Below are positions 12,301 to 22,500 of a stretch of 64,000 nucleotides of DNA, one piece after another. The position numbers and the translations under genes were made by a program. The first letter of the stretch is position 1. Each line of letters starts with the position of its first letter. Under the pieces are notes generated by a model that made no database searches, was not told the DNA's origin, and saw only the letters and a program-made list of their open reading frames with translations. Source of the stretch: Macrosoma leucophasiata (lineage: Eukaryota > Arthropoda > Insecta > Lepidoptera > Hedylidae); the NCBI GenBank assembly GCA_036365455.1, contig JAWQUS010000016.1:12795001-12859000 (forward strand), written 5' to 3'.

Positions 12301-13611
12301 GGAACACGATAGCGCTGAACATTACGGCAAGTAGATTAGGTAATACGATGGCATTTATGCACTCGAGCTCCGTCACTGAAGCTCTACCATCATTACTTTC
12401 ACCTAGTTTATCTAACTATATCTTTGACTTGACTTAATGTCCTATGTCCCCTAGGCAGAGGGCGTTCACAATACTGCGCAATTGCGATCTGTCTTAGGCT
12501 GTGCGATTCACCTCGGACCATGTCGACCCGATAGTCTTCATTTCGGCAGCCACTGAACGTCTTCAAGTTTATTTAGGGATGTAGTCGGGAGGTCTTTTGA
12601 GAGTGTGGCCAATCCATGTCCATTTGCGGCGTCTGATTTGCGGACCGATCGGAATTTTACGACAAAGATTCCATAGTTCTTCATTGGAGATTTTTTTCTG
12701 GCCAGAAGATGCCCAGGGTCTGTCGTAGGCATCTGTTTATAAAGACCTGGATTCGCCGCTTGATGTCTTGGGTCACCCTCCAGTTTACCTATGTAGGTAT
12801 GTAATATTATAAAATGACTAGCTGACCCGGCAAACTTCGTATTGCCTCAGAATGAAACAATGTGTCAAAGGTTTGATATATACCTACGGACTATTTGTAT
12901 GGGAAAACGAAATTGTGTTTTTTACTATTCCTCTTCAATTTCTTCATATTTTCTTACCATTTAAATCTTCCCTGGACTTAAAAAATCTTTCAAAACGAAA
13001 TTAGCCAAATCGGTCCAGCCGTTCTCAAGTTTTAGCGAGACTAACGAACAGCAATTGATTTTTATATATATAGATATTACTATCTGACCTGGCTAACTTC
13101 ATACTGCCTCAGAAGAAATCTATAGACACCAACGAACTATTTGTATGAGATTTGAGAAGAAATCGATATGTTTTAGATTATTCTTGATTAAGTAGAGAAA
13201 AATAAAATAGACAAAATAACGCAATACAATGAATTCAATCAGATACGCCATCGATCGCGGCATCATCGTAATACCCAAGTCAAGCAACAAAGAGCGTATT
13301 TCGGCAAACTTCGACGTGTGGAACTTCCAGCTGTCAGCTGAAGATATTGCACTAATTAGTACCCTCGATTGTAACGGACGTCTCATGCTGCGGGAAGAGT
13401 GAGTGGTGCTTCATTGTTATAACTTATTTTATGTTTTGATTGAAATTTATAGGCAGCTAAAACATTTGAATGTTCCAATTTACAACGTACGTAGACAATA
13501 GTAACGTATATATGGATTTTGAGGGCGAAATGTCTTTGGTAGTTAATAGTATATTTATTTTACAGGTTTCGGTCTCACAAAGATCATCCATTTGTAAGCG
13601 AAGAATTTTGA
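6399..13611 (+). CDS. aldo-keto reductase, copy B (active-site exon not found)
   Basis: Second AKR gene, tandem with copy A. Exons: 6399-6473 (starts [13 protein letters not shown], ends LATWQ), 10723-10864 ([12 protein letters not shown]...LIHWPMAFK), 11263-11457, 11985-12184, 13243-13398 and 13566-13611 (TGA at 13609). Visible motifs are SKLW with the catalytic Lys, LIHWP with the active-site His, [12 protein letters not shown] and IPKS. Over the 65-residue EGEDPF exon it differs from copy A at about 8 positions. Exon 1 ends in phase 0, but the next exon begins with one base that completes a codon, so they cannot be spliced directly. Family knowledge says an exon with the GYRHID-type segment (catalytic Asp and Tyr) belongs between them. 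None was found in 6474-10722, which is packed with transposons. It may be a broken gene, or the exon may have been missed. Confidence 0.8.
7103..9735 (-). mobile_element. RTE-like LINE fragment (endonuclease + partial RT)
   Basis: Minus-strand non-LTR retrotransposon in the first intron of reductase copy B. From 5' (high coordinate) it has a leader with [17 protein letters not shown] (9730-9491), then an endonuclease with [16 protein letters not shown] and GDLNAKIG (9214-8968 and about 8224-7986). A linker follows (7974-7663) and then the start of the reverse transcriptase (7472-7105), with [15 protein letters not shown] and SNYRTIALN. Similarity stops after VQAGFV near 7104, before the catalytic RT motifs. 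Frames are broken, and a second LINE sits inside at 8232-8961. Loss of the 3' half is unusual, because LINE copies normally lose the 5' end. It is inactive. Confidence 0.85.
8232..8961 (-). mobile_element. nested LINE 3' fragment (Jockey/CR1-like RT C-terminus)
   Basis: Inserted in the endonuclease of the RTE-like element. It encodes the RT C-terminal region ([19 protein letters not shown], then [18 protein letters not shown]) and, after a frame change near 8600, ends with SDTFK at 8383. Its 3' end on the minus strand is a short (TTTGAA)n tail. CATTCAA at 8225-8231 and 8962-8968 forms a 7-bp target duplication. Removing the insert rejoins the host reading frame. It is 5' truncated and dead. 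Clade is inferred from motif style. Confidence 0.8.
9738..10665 (+). repeat. unclassified repeat family X, copy 1 (split by Helitron)
   Basis: Sequence flanking the Helitron (9738-9763 and 10307-10665) matches the reverse complement of 49030-49445. Shared landmarks are GAGACTAACGTCTA, GTCTCAAC, ACATAAACATGTAATTTCAG and CCCGTTACATGTTG. No coding capacity or terminal inverted repeats were seen. Confidence 0.65.
9764..10306 (+). mobile_element. non-autonomous Helitron (TC...CTAG)
   Basis: Begins TCTAAACTAATATT and ends GAGGCGCTAG, inserted between A (9763) and T (10307), which are the termini and target preference of Helitrons. Family X copy 2 at 49.4 kb preserves the empty site (GTCTA joined to TCC). 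An internal unit of about 184 bp starting TTTCACTATTCG is duplicated in tandem at about 9863 and 10047. It has no Rep/helicase coding sequence. Confidence 0.8.
12292..12410 (-). mobile_element. CR1-type tail, family T fragment
   Basis: Reverse-complement match to the 5' part of the family T tail (ACCGGAACACGATAG and GAGCTCCGTCACTG). It lies in an intron of reductase copy B. Confidence 0.7.
12428..12790 (-). mobile_element. RTE-like LINE, C-terminal end, frameshifted
   Basis: The minus strand reads [24 protein letters not shown] residues, followed in shifted frames by the Trp-rich and basic segment typical of RTE C-termini. It is a 5'-truncated copy separate from the element at 7.1-9.7 kb, because it lies on the wrong side of that element to be its missing end. 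Confidence 0.65.
12818..13074 (-). mobile_element. short non-autonomous Helitron
   Basis: On the plus strand it runs CTAGCTGACCCGGCAAAC...TATATATAGA, flanked by A on the left and T on the right. On the minus strand this is TC...CTAG between A and T, as for Helitrons. Related copies are at 13764-14013 and 59975-60225. Confidence 0.75.
13079..13152 (-). mobile_element. Helitron 3' fragment
   Basis: Degenerate partial copy (TATCTGACCTGGCTAACTTC) directly beside the Helitron ending at 13074. It lies just before an exon of reductase copy B. Confidence 0.55.
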
Positions 13612-13763
13612 AGTTTGTTGATTGATCTAGTCATCAACTTTCGCAATATAAGTGTCTTATATTATATTAAAACTAACATTTAAAATATTTTTTAGTAATT
13701 TATTTATTCCAATTAACTAAATGTTTAGAGTAATCTGACGTAGAACTTATTATTATAACGTAA

Positions 13764-14013
13764 GTAGTTGTCCCGGCAAACTTCGTATTGCCTCAGAATG
13801 AAATAATGTGTCAAAAGTTTGATAGATACGGACTATTTGTATGGAAAAATGATATTGTGGTTTTTACTATTTCCTTTCAATTTCTTCATATTTTCTTACC
13901 TTTAAAACCTTTCCTGGGCAAATAATTCAAAACTAAAATAAACCAAATCGGTAAAGCCGTTCTCAAGTTTTAGCGAGACTAACGAACAGCAATTTATTTT
14001 TTATATATATAGA
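13764..14013 (-). mobile_element. short non-autonomous Helitron
   Basis: Same family as 12818-13074 (TGTCCCGGCAAACTTCG...TATATATAGA). The CTAG end is mutated to TAGT. It lies 150 bp after the reductase copy B stop codon. Confidence 0.7.
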
Positions 14014-14944
14014 TAAGATAAAATAATTTTGTTGTTAAATAATATTTAAAATGTGTTTATATTCTGATACTTTATCGACAGAAGCCAATTTTTTTTCAAC
14101 CATTGCGTGTATCCTTGCTTACCATTTTTCATAATCAACCAAAACAATAGGCATGAAAGACATTATAGCTGCACATTTAAAACCCTAGTGACTTGAGTTT
14201 CGTGGCTTGTGATTAGTGAGGTTTTATTTGCCACAAGTCAACCTGTCCTACAAAGGATGTACGTGAGAAAGTGAACGTCAATCGCGAAGCGAGCAATATC
14301 CGGGCTTTCGTTGCGTACGTTTCCGCACACAACCGTTTATTTCACAAAATCATTGTAGGTATTCTGTAAAGGGCTTGCAAACTTATAAAAGAACTACAAT
14401 TTGACGTGCGGAATGTACCTATTTAGCAGTTAATTTCATAAGTGATAACTTTTATGTTTGACGGTTAGTATTATGGTAGTAAATACGTATTTTCACGCTA
14501 TACTCTCCAAATGGCCACGTTAGTTACGTTTTATACTAAGAGTGCCTATGTATCTATATTGGAACTTAAGTTTTTATATTCCGACCTAAGTTTACCAATC
14601 ATAGGCTTCAGGACATTGCGAACTTTATACTTTTACTGTATTTAATAGTTAGCGTCGGGACGTGACGATTCCACCGTCCACCTGTGGAGGAGAATTCTTC
14701 CGCTCGTGCAGTCAGTCAACCCGTGATCCCCATCAAAACATCGTCATATAACCGTCCCGCGATAAAACTACTGTCGCCGCGATCGCCAAACCGCATTGCA
14801 AGCGTGACGATTATGGCATATGCGGAAAAATGCGGAGACATGTTAACGGTTGTTAAGTTTTTTAAGAGTTTTTAATGTAATGAAATCAGCTGCTTGTTTT
14901 CTGAAATAAATTTAGAAAGAATATTCTTCCCAAAATTACGTACA
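14014..14944. other. non-coding; doubtful 63-residue frame at 14684-14875
   Basis: No recognisable gene. A short plus-strand frame (MEENSSARAVSQP...) at 14684-14875 lies in a locally GC-richer patch and is followed by AATAAA at 14905. It matches no family I know. It could be a terminal exon, an exapted repeat or chance. Confidence 0.25.
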
Positions 14945-15022
14945 ACCCTGTCGTGGGTATCGTTGGGGAAGGCTATTGTTTAGCGGTGGACGAAGGTATT
15001 TCGTCTGAAATGATGATGATGA
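14945..15022 (+). mobile_element. RTE-type LINE 3' tail
   Basis: GGGGAAGGCTATTG...GCTGAAATGATGATGATGA-like end: an RTE 3' terminus with an ATG-repeat tail. A second copy of the motif is at 62205-62275. Confidence 0.6.
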
Positions 15023-15259
15023 ATAGGTGATGAAATGGTGGTAGGTATTAGTATTATAAGTATGTAAGTATTAGTATATAGTAGGTAATTGATATACCTT
15101 CATTGAGCCACAACTCGGCGAGTGGCACTGGGAATCATTTGGAATTGAAAAATCTTTAAAATACTAGGAAGGAGTACGAGACATTCTGTTCAGAGCATCG
15201 AACCCGGCTTCTTAGTGTATACATATAGAGTAGTAGAGGCCTACTGCCCCTATATGCCA

Positions 15260-15370
15260 TTGTAGTACAGTCAAAGCAAGACTGAATTGAGGACAGCACA
15301 AGAGTGGACTGACTGTCTGTCCGTATGTCTGTCTGTTCGTCCGTCCGTCCGTATGTCAGAGCCATAGTTT
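15260..15370 (-). repeat. GTCC/GTCT-rich simple repeat
   Basis: Tandem CTGTCTGTCCG/GTCCGTCCGTCC units are the complement of the GACA/GACGGAC run at 4001-4040, so this is a remnant of the same dispersed repeat. Confidence 0.6.
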
Positions 15371-15920
15371 ACTTCAAAACTGATAAGACCACGTAGGTAC
15401 TTAGTAGAAATTCGGTACGTAGGTGTATAATTATTCTATGAACAGCTTTACGATTTATACAAAATAAATAATAAATTATAGGGCCTCCATACTTGGACTT
15501 AACTATACTTTTTCATGAAACCTATAGGTACATGTTTCGTGTTTACAGATAGATCTTTGAGTATGGCGTGGAGGTTTCTTAATCTTTCTTCTGAAAGTCA
15601 ATCGTCTGAAAGAGAGAGACTTCCTAAGTGCCAAAATGTGTGTCCCTCTCCCTATAATTTTTAGAAAAAAGGAGTGTAAAATCAAACAATATACAATCGT
15701 TTGAAAGAAATTTAATAAGAACGAGATGTTCTAAATAGTTTTTGAGATGTGATATATTTTCAAAAACTGCAATTAAAACTCTCGATATTTTTTTACTACT
15801 GCCTACGGAACTTTAGTAACGGAACCCTTCAGAGCTGACTCCGCTTGGCCGCCATTTTGTTAATAACGTAGGTAGGTAATGTGTCACATGTCTTGTAATC
15901 ACGATGAGTGTAAGATATCT
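15371..15920. other. non-coding, repeat fragments
   Basis: No gene seen. Short GGAACCC-type fragments near 15805-15830 belong to the TTCCG repeat family. Confidence 0.45.
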
Positions 15921-16207
15921 TTTTTTTATGTAATGGAAGTGGTAAACAAGCACGCAGTTCACATTGATGTTAAGTGATGACTGCAGCCTATAGGCACTAA
16001 CACAAAGACCAAGGTCAAAATGCAGATGCGTTACCACTCCTGAGGTCTAAGGTATTATGCCTCTGTGACGGAAATTACAGGGCCGTACATTACCACCTGA
16101 CCGGAACACGATAGTGCTGAACACAACCATTTAGCGACAAGTATATTAGGTAATGCGGTGATGCCAACGCCCGCGAGCTCCGTCACTGGAGCTCTACCAC
16201 CAGTAAA
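15921..16207 (-). mobile_element. CR1-type LINE tail, family T
   Basis: Near full-length reverse-strand copy, from the TTTTTTTATGTAATGG end to GAGCTCTACCACCAGT. The apparent minus-strand frame at 15813-16037 is its translation. Confidence 0.8.
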
Positions 16208-16673
16208 AAATAGTATCTACACAGAAAATATAATTATTTAACAGTTAACATTCAACCACATCCAATACGTTTAAATTTAGTAAATAACAACAATAAGACT
16301 CTTCTGGAATTAGACACACGATGTAGATACGTCGTTAGTGAAAACAAATCCATCTTGTAACGTATTTTTGTCTGATGTTGAAACGAAAAAACTTGAAAAG
16401 AAATGTAATTTTGCAAATTGTACATCACTGTACGATCCCCTCGAGCCTTCTTTCATTTGGGAGCACTTACATACATTTGTTATTTATTACGTCTGTCTTG
16501 GATGAGAAACTCTTCATTTGATGTGGGCTACTTCAAAGCCCTGTGAGATGGACTACGGTTATTAGGTATACTACGGGCTTAACACACAATTCCTTTATAC
16601 GTTTTTTAACATCGTATTTTTATGTCGCGAAAGTGACACACAATGTACCCGTATTAACTGTCACGAAGACATA

Positions 16674-16795
16674 ACAACTTAGGTCTCAGGGGTGGCAACG
16701 CATCTGCATTTTGACCTTTGGTTTCTGTGTAGTCATCATTTCACATCACCGTGAGCTGCATGTCTGTCACCTTCCTTACTTAAAAATAAGTGAAT
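16674..16795 (+). mobile_element. CR1-type tail, family T fragment
   Basis: Diverged plus-strand fragment containing ACTTAGGTCTCAGG and GCATCTGCATTTTGACC. Confidence 0.6.
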
Positions 16796-16892
16796 ACTGT
16801 AACCTATAAATGTACACATAAAACACATCGAACATACAATCATACAACCTCCTCATTCATTAAAATCGATTTAAAAATATAGATTGTAATAT

Positions 16893-17083
16893 GCATTGCC
16901 ACTCTTGAGGTCTAATTTGTAATGCCTTGGTGTCGGATTTTTAATTACGAGCCCTTGCATTACCACTTGCGCGGAACACGATAACGCTGAACATTACAAT
17001 TTAGAGGAAAATAGATTAGGTAAAGCGGTAGCGCCTACGCCCGCGAGCTTTTGCTCACTGGAGCTCTACTACCAGTAAAATCG
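16893..17083 (-). mobile_element. CR1-type tail, family T fragment
   Basis: Reverse-strand partial copy ending in GAGCTCTACTACCAGT. It is about 100 bp from the opposite-strand copy at 16674. Confidence 0.7.
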
Positions 17084-18780
17084 TATAAAAGAACAGCAAA
17101 CTACAGTGCTCATTCAAGAAATATTGCATATCGAGTCTACGAAGGAGACAATCGGCTAGTTTCGACTTCGTAGAGCGTTATCTCTGCTGCACACTGCCTA
17201 CGTAAGCACAAATAGTCCGGTATTGGTCAAAACTTGATCAAAATGGTGAAAAAAAAAGTTAATGTTCTACAGAGCCGAAATTAGTCTCTCGCCTAAGGTT
17301 GATGTACAATATTTTTCGCTGGATATTGTATCAACAATTATTGCCTAAGTTAAACATATGAATTACCTAATAGTCATTAGTACTTAGGTCTGTATGTACC
17401 TAGTGTTATTTTCAGTTTGGTATTTCTCAATAATTATGAAGTAGTGTTACTGCAGTTAAGAAAATATAATACTGACGTAATCTCAAATGGCGTCTATATT
17501 TTTTCAGCTTTTAAAGATGTCATAAAGTTTCTTTAGGTGGTAGATAAGAAAGTTGAATGTTAGACGGGACCCTAAGGCCATCTAACTCCGCCATCTATCA
17601 CAAATAATTGCAGCATTTTCTCCGTTATTCGTAAAATATAAACGCCAGGGTTTTCTTAAAAGAGTTTTTATCTAACTACGTGTTTAATATGACATTTAAA
17701 TAGTTATACGATCAATAGGTGGATATCCTACTTGATTATAATCTATCAGAGTTATATGCAACTCTTTACTCTTTTTTATTTTCTCTTTACTCTTTACTCT
17801 TTATTACTCAGGCACTGGCACAACATCACAGATACCTCAACATCACTTAGGCACTGTGTACCTAGTAGGAAGCTGTATCGCTCCCGGGTTTTTATTGAAT
17901 TGGTCACAGAGACATCACAGAATATAATTCGGTTGCTTCGTGGATAATAATATAATATTTTATCCACGAAGTATATTCCCACCATTACCATGACTTGTAC
18001 CAGAGTCTGATAAAAGGTAAAAGCGGAGGCGATCATAGGATTCACAGGAACGGTAGTTTTATAGCGGGACGCTGCCCATCAGTCGATATAGTAGGTATTT
18101 ACTAGTTTACTACCACTTTATTAGAATGTCCGCCTTGGTTCGATTGACTGATTGCACTAGCGGAAGGATTCTCTTCCACTATTACGTGTTGGGGTTGTCA
18201 GGTTCTTACCGCCTATACATTGTTTCAAATTGATGCCAACCGATTTATTTATTAATCCTACAGGCGTCTGTTTTTTTATTCCTAATAGGTCTACTCTTTT
18301 TTTTCTTTTTGTTTTTTAGGACGAACTTATATAGGTGGCACGTTTCGTTCCGGTACTAGTCTGCTTCACTAATCGGCGAGCGCAGAAGGCGCACCAGCCC
18401 AAATATCTCTACTCGAAGTGCCCTATTAAAACATAAACAAATGTAATTGTTTCATAAGTTAAGGCGCTTTTTGCGCCGTATTTTCTTATTTACGCCCATT
18501 TTTACTAGATTATGACTCATACTAAAACTAAAATGAAAATAGTATTAGCTACTATATTTAAATAACTTATTACAAAAGAATTTCTAAATATAACATCTTT
18601 ACGATTAGTTCGCAGCAAAAGAACGTTGAGGTTATACAACACTAAATAAGGTGAACTTAATAAGTCGTGTCAGCACGCAATTATTCAGCGCGTCGTAAAT
18701 TCAATTGGTTCCAACGGTGACAGGCGGCTGATAATTCGTTAAGTTCTAAACTGTAACCACTGCGGGGGCTTGATAACAGT
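17084..18780. other. non-coding, no gene seen
   Basis: No conserved frame. It contains a TTTACTC-rich patch near 17765-17805 and the perfect palindrome at 17936-17971. Confidence 0.45.
17936..17971. repeat. short perfect hairpin
   Basis: CTTCGTGGATAA and TTATCCACGAAG are exact complements around a 12-bp AT-rich loop. Confidence 0.7.
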
Positions 18781-18953
18781 TCAATAGGATTCCATGAATA
18801 AGCTCTGTCACAACTCACAACGTTGCGTGAGTACGTTTCGAGCCGTTCGTGTTGCGTTCAAAAGCTGAAGTGCAAAACATTAAAAATAAAAAGTGCAAAA
18901 ACAGGCTTTGGTATTTATTTGTAAAGATAATTTCCCCTAAAGTTTATCGTTAG
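18780..18953 (+). promoter_or_regulatory. possible promoter / 5'UTR of an unseen gene
   Basis: GC-richer DNA with GTTCGTGTTGCGTTC, then an A-rich leader-like stretch (AAAGTGCAAAAACAGG) resembling insect 5' untranslated exons. It lies immediately left of the Pao insertion. Composition only; no ATG or splice donor is certain. Confidence 0.2.
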
Positions 18954-19395
18954 TGAAGCGGCGCGGGGACGGTGATAAATTAAGTGGACTGTATATTATT
19001 ATTAGGGTGGTTCCCAGGGATGGATGACAAAAAGGAATTCTGGAAACGTACGCACCTACCTTGTTCTTCTATTCTTCAATCAGGACTTGGTGCATGGCGG
19101 CGGTGGCGTGGCGATCCTTTATCCGTGTTTATTCACGTAATCACCACACATATGATTATTTGTTTATCACAATAGTTTATAGGCCTTTTATTTTATTGAA
19201 ATTTTATAATATTTTTACACACACGAGGTAAAACAGCGGTTACAGCGGAATAAAAGCACGAAGCGCAAACAGCGGAGAGCAACGGCGGATGATGACAGAC
19301 GGTGTCTTAATGTTCGGTGCGCACAGGAAGGTGGGAGAGGAAAAAATACAGGAAATAAGATCTACCCCCAAGTATTTATAATAACGGCGGTAACA
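18954..19395 (-). repeat. Pao 3' LTR
   Basis: Starts TGAAGCGGCGCGG and ends GGCGGTAACA on the plus strand. It reads the same as the other LTR. The small frames starting at 18984 and 25118 are this repeat translated. Confidence 0.95.
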
Positions 19396-19406
19396 TTTCC
19401 CCCAGC
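19396..19406 (-). promoter_or_regulatory. Pao polypurine tract
   Basis: The minus strand reads GCTGGGGGAAA directly upstream of the 3' LTR, the expected primer for plus-strand DNA synthesis. Confidence 0.8.
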
Positions 19407-19587
19407 CTTAAAGGGTCACCTTTAAAAAAAAAATAAAAAAATAAAAAATAAATAAAGAGAGAAAATTGACTCTTTAACTGCGAAATTATAATATATACTG
19501 CGTTGTATGTACTGCGGTTATGTATTTACTGCGGTGCGGTAAAATTATTAACTAAACTAAGTAAACTGCGGTATATTAATTTAGAAA

Positions 19588-22500
19588 CTATTGGCTAGGT
19601 AAAGGGCACAACTTAACTACCGGCCGCACAAAGCTACCCTTAGAGGTCCGTAGGGTTACAACGCGGGTTGATCCATCCTTAGATGGATGTACGTCTTCCA
19701 CGACACCTAGTGGCCATGAAAACGGCGGTAAATTATCTAAGATAAGTACCACTACGGTACCAACCTTAATAGGGACTGCATGCGTCGTCCACTTGGAACG
19801 AGATTGTAACTGGTGCAGATACTGCATACGCCAGCGTTTCCAAAAAGATTGAACCATTTGATCTAATAGGGTATGCCTTTGAAGCAGATTCTGCGAAGTC
19901 GGTTCTACTACCGGCGCTGGTAGTGAAAAAAGCGGAGCGGTGTTAAGGAAGTGCGCGGGTGTCAGAGCAGAGGGCTCTGAGGGATCACTGCTCAAAGCAG
20001 TGAGCGGACGAGAATTAATAAGCGCTTCAATCTGCGTTAAAACGGTTAATAATTCCTCATAGGATAATATTTGTTGCCCTATAACCTTGAAAAGATGAGT
20101 CTTTACGACTTTTACCATGCTTTCCCAGCAACCGCCAAAGTGCGGCGACGAGGGAGGTATGAGTTTCCATTTGATGCGGTTTTCAGCGAGTTCAGTTTCC
20201 AAATTTGATCTAAACTCGTCAAGAAATTTATACAGGTCGCGCAAGTATGAGCGAGCGCCTATAAAATTAGTACCATGGTCCGAGTACATACATTGTACTG
20301 GACCGCGTCGCGAAAGAAATCGCTTAAAAGCGGCAAGAAAGGCAACAGTACTCATATCAGTAGCTATTTCTATGTGAATAGCTCGAGTGGTAAGACACGA
20401 AAATATGCAAAGCCAAGCTTTGCGACTCTTGACTCCACGAGCGCGATACGGTGTATAATAAAGCGGGCCTGCGTAATCGCAACCGGTGTGTGAAAACGCC
20501 TTAACCATTTGATTAACGCGTTGGCTAGGCAGATCTGCCATGATCGGGAATGTGGGATGCGGTCGAGATCGGAAACAAGTGTTACACTTATTTATTCTTT
20601 GACGAATAACACTGCGAGCGGCTAGTATCCAGTAGTTCTGCCTAAGTAACGACATGAGTAATTCAGGTCCTGCGTGTAGGTATTTTTTATGATACATATC
20701 AATAAGCAGATTTATAATATGATCATTACGCGGCATTACGTATGGATGTTTATATTCATAATTTTCTAAAGAATTTGATAGCCGACCACCAACACGGATA
20801 AGGCCATTTTCATCTAAAAACGGTTTTAATTTAAGTAATGTGGATGAGCAAAGATCGTTATTATTTATTTTAACAATATCATCAGCGAAATAAATATTCT
20901 GAAGAACGCGAATTAATTTTATTTCAGCGAATTTAATATCTGAACTTGAAACTGCGGTATTACCGGTACGTGGTAATATTTTTGCAAAGCGGTAAATATA
21001 AACTATTATGCGTAACAACTTTGAATAAGACGAAGTACGTTGTGATAACGAATATAATAGCGATTCATTACTATTAGTGGTTGTAATATGTATATTCAAT
21101 TTTTGTTCAGGAATTTCATTTAAATAAATATTATTTATATTATTTATGGGCCAATCTGAAGGATGGCTACTCATCCACGGTGGTCCGTGGAACCACAGCG
21201 GATGATTTATTAATTTAGCGGGTGACAGTCCTCGAGAGAGGCAGTCTGCAGGATTTTCTACTCCTGAAATATGGTAGAAACTACTAGAAGGCACATTATC
21301 TATTATTTTTGTGACCCGATTTGCAACAAACGTTTGCCAGCGATGCGGAGAAGCGTTAATCCAACATAAAACTACTTTCGAATCACTAAATGCGTAAATG
21401 TTATCTATTTTATAGCGGTTGTTATAATTATCAAAAACTAAGCGGAGTAATTTGGATAACAATAGTGCAGCGCAGAGTTCCAGTCGTGCGACTGTAAGAA
21501 CCTTTAACGGCGATACCTTTGACTTTGCGCACACGAGTTGGACGGATGTGGCCTCGGGTGTGGTGATGTGCATGTACACTACTCCACCATACGCTCGTTC
21601 ACTCGCGTCAGCAAAGCCTACAAGCGTTACTACGCAGTCATCTAAAACTCCCAGGTGCCGCGGGATACGAATCTCGTTCAGTGCGGGTAGTTCAGCGCAA
21701 AACTTATTCCAGGTAGCAACAATATTATCAGGCGGACTGTCATCCCAGTCACACTTCAAAGTCCAAAGTTCCTTTACAAGAAGTTTGGCATGCAGTATGA
21801 CTGGAGCCGCGAAACCTATAATATCCCACAACCTTGCGATTGTAGATAATATAGTGCGTTTTGTGCAAAGTTCGCTGGGGGCGTTTACTTTGAAATAAAA
21901 AGAATCACTGGATTGATCCCAATGCAATCCTAAAATTTTTTGCTGAACGGATTTGTCGAACTCAATGTCCGAAAGCGACCTGTGAGATGCGGGTATGGTA
22001 TGTAAGACCGACTGCGAGTTGCTTATCCATTTGACCAGGTCAAATCCACCGGCTCTGAACAAATGGATAAGTTGTTGACTTGCTTCAATAGCTTGCGGTT
22101 CATTCATTATACTAAACACTATGTCATCCGTATAAAGCGATTTAGAAACGATATCTACTGCGGCAGGGTACCTATGTCCCTCGTCGAACACGAGCTGCTG
22201 GATTACACGGAGCGCTAGGTAAGGACTAGCCTTAATACCGAAACACACTCTAGCAAACTCGTAGACTTGCAATGCGTGAAGCGGATTAAATCTATATAAG
22301 ATTCGTTGAAAACAGCGGTCAGGTTCTCTAATACCTATTTGTAAATACATTTGACGACAGTCAGCGGACAGCGCTACAGCGAATAATCTAAAATTTAATA
22401 TAATTGAAAATATGTCGCCTTGTAAATTAGGGCCAGCGTGCATCAAATTATTTAAGGAAACTCCCGTAGATGATTTACAACTAGCGTCTAAGACTACTCG

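Noticed and set aside
14684..14875. Small host gene with poly(A) signal
   Set aside because: Only 63 codons, no homology recognised and no splice context; kept as a doubtful note.
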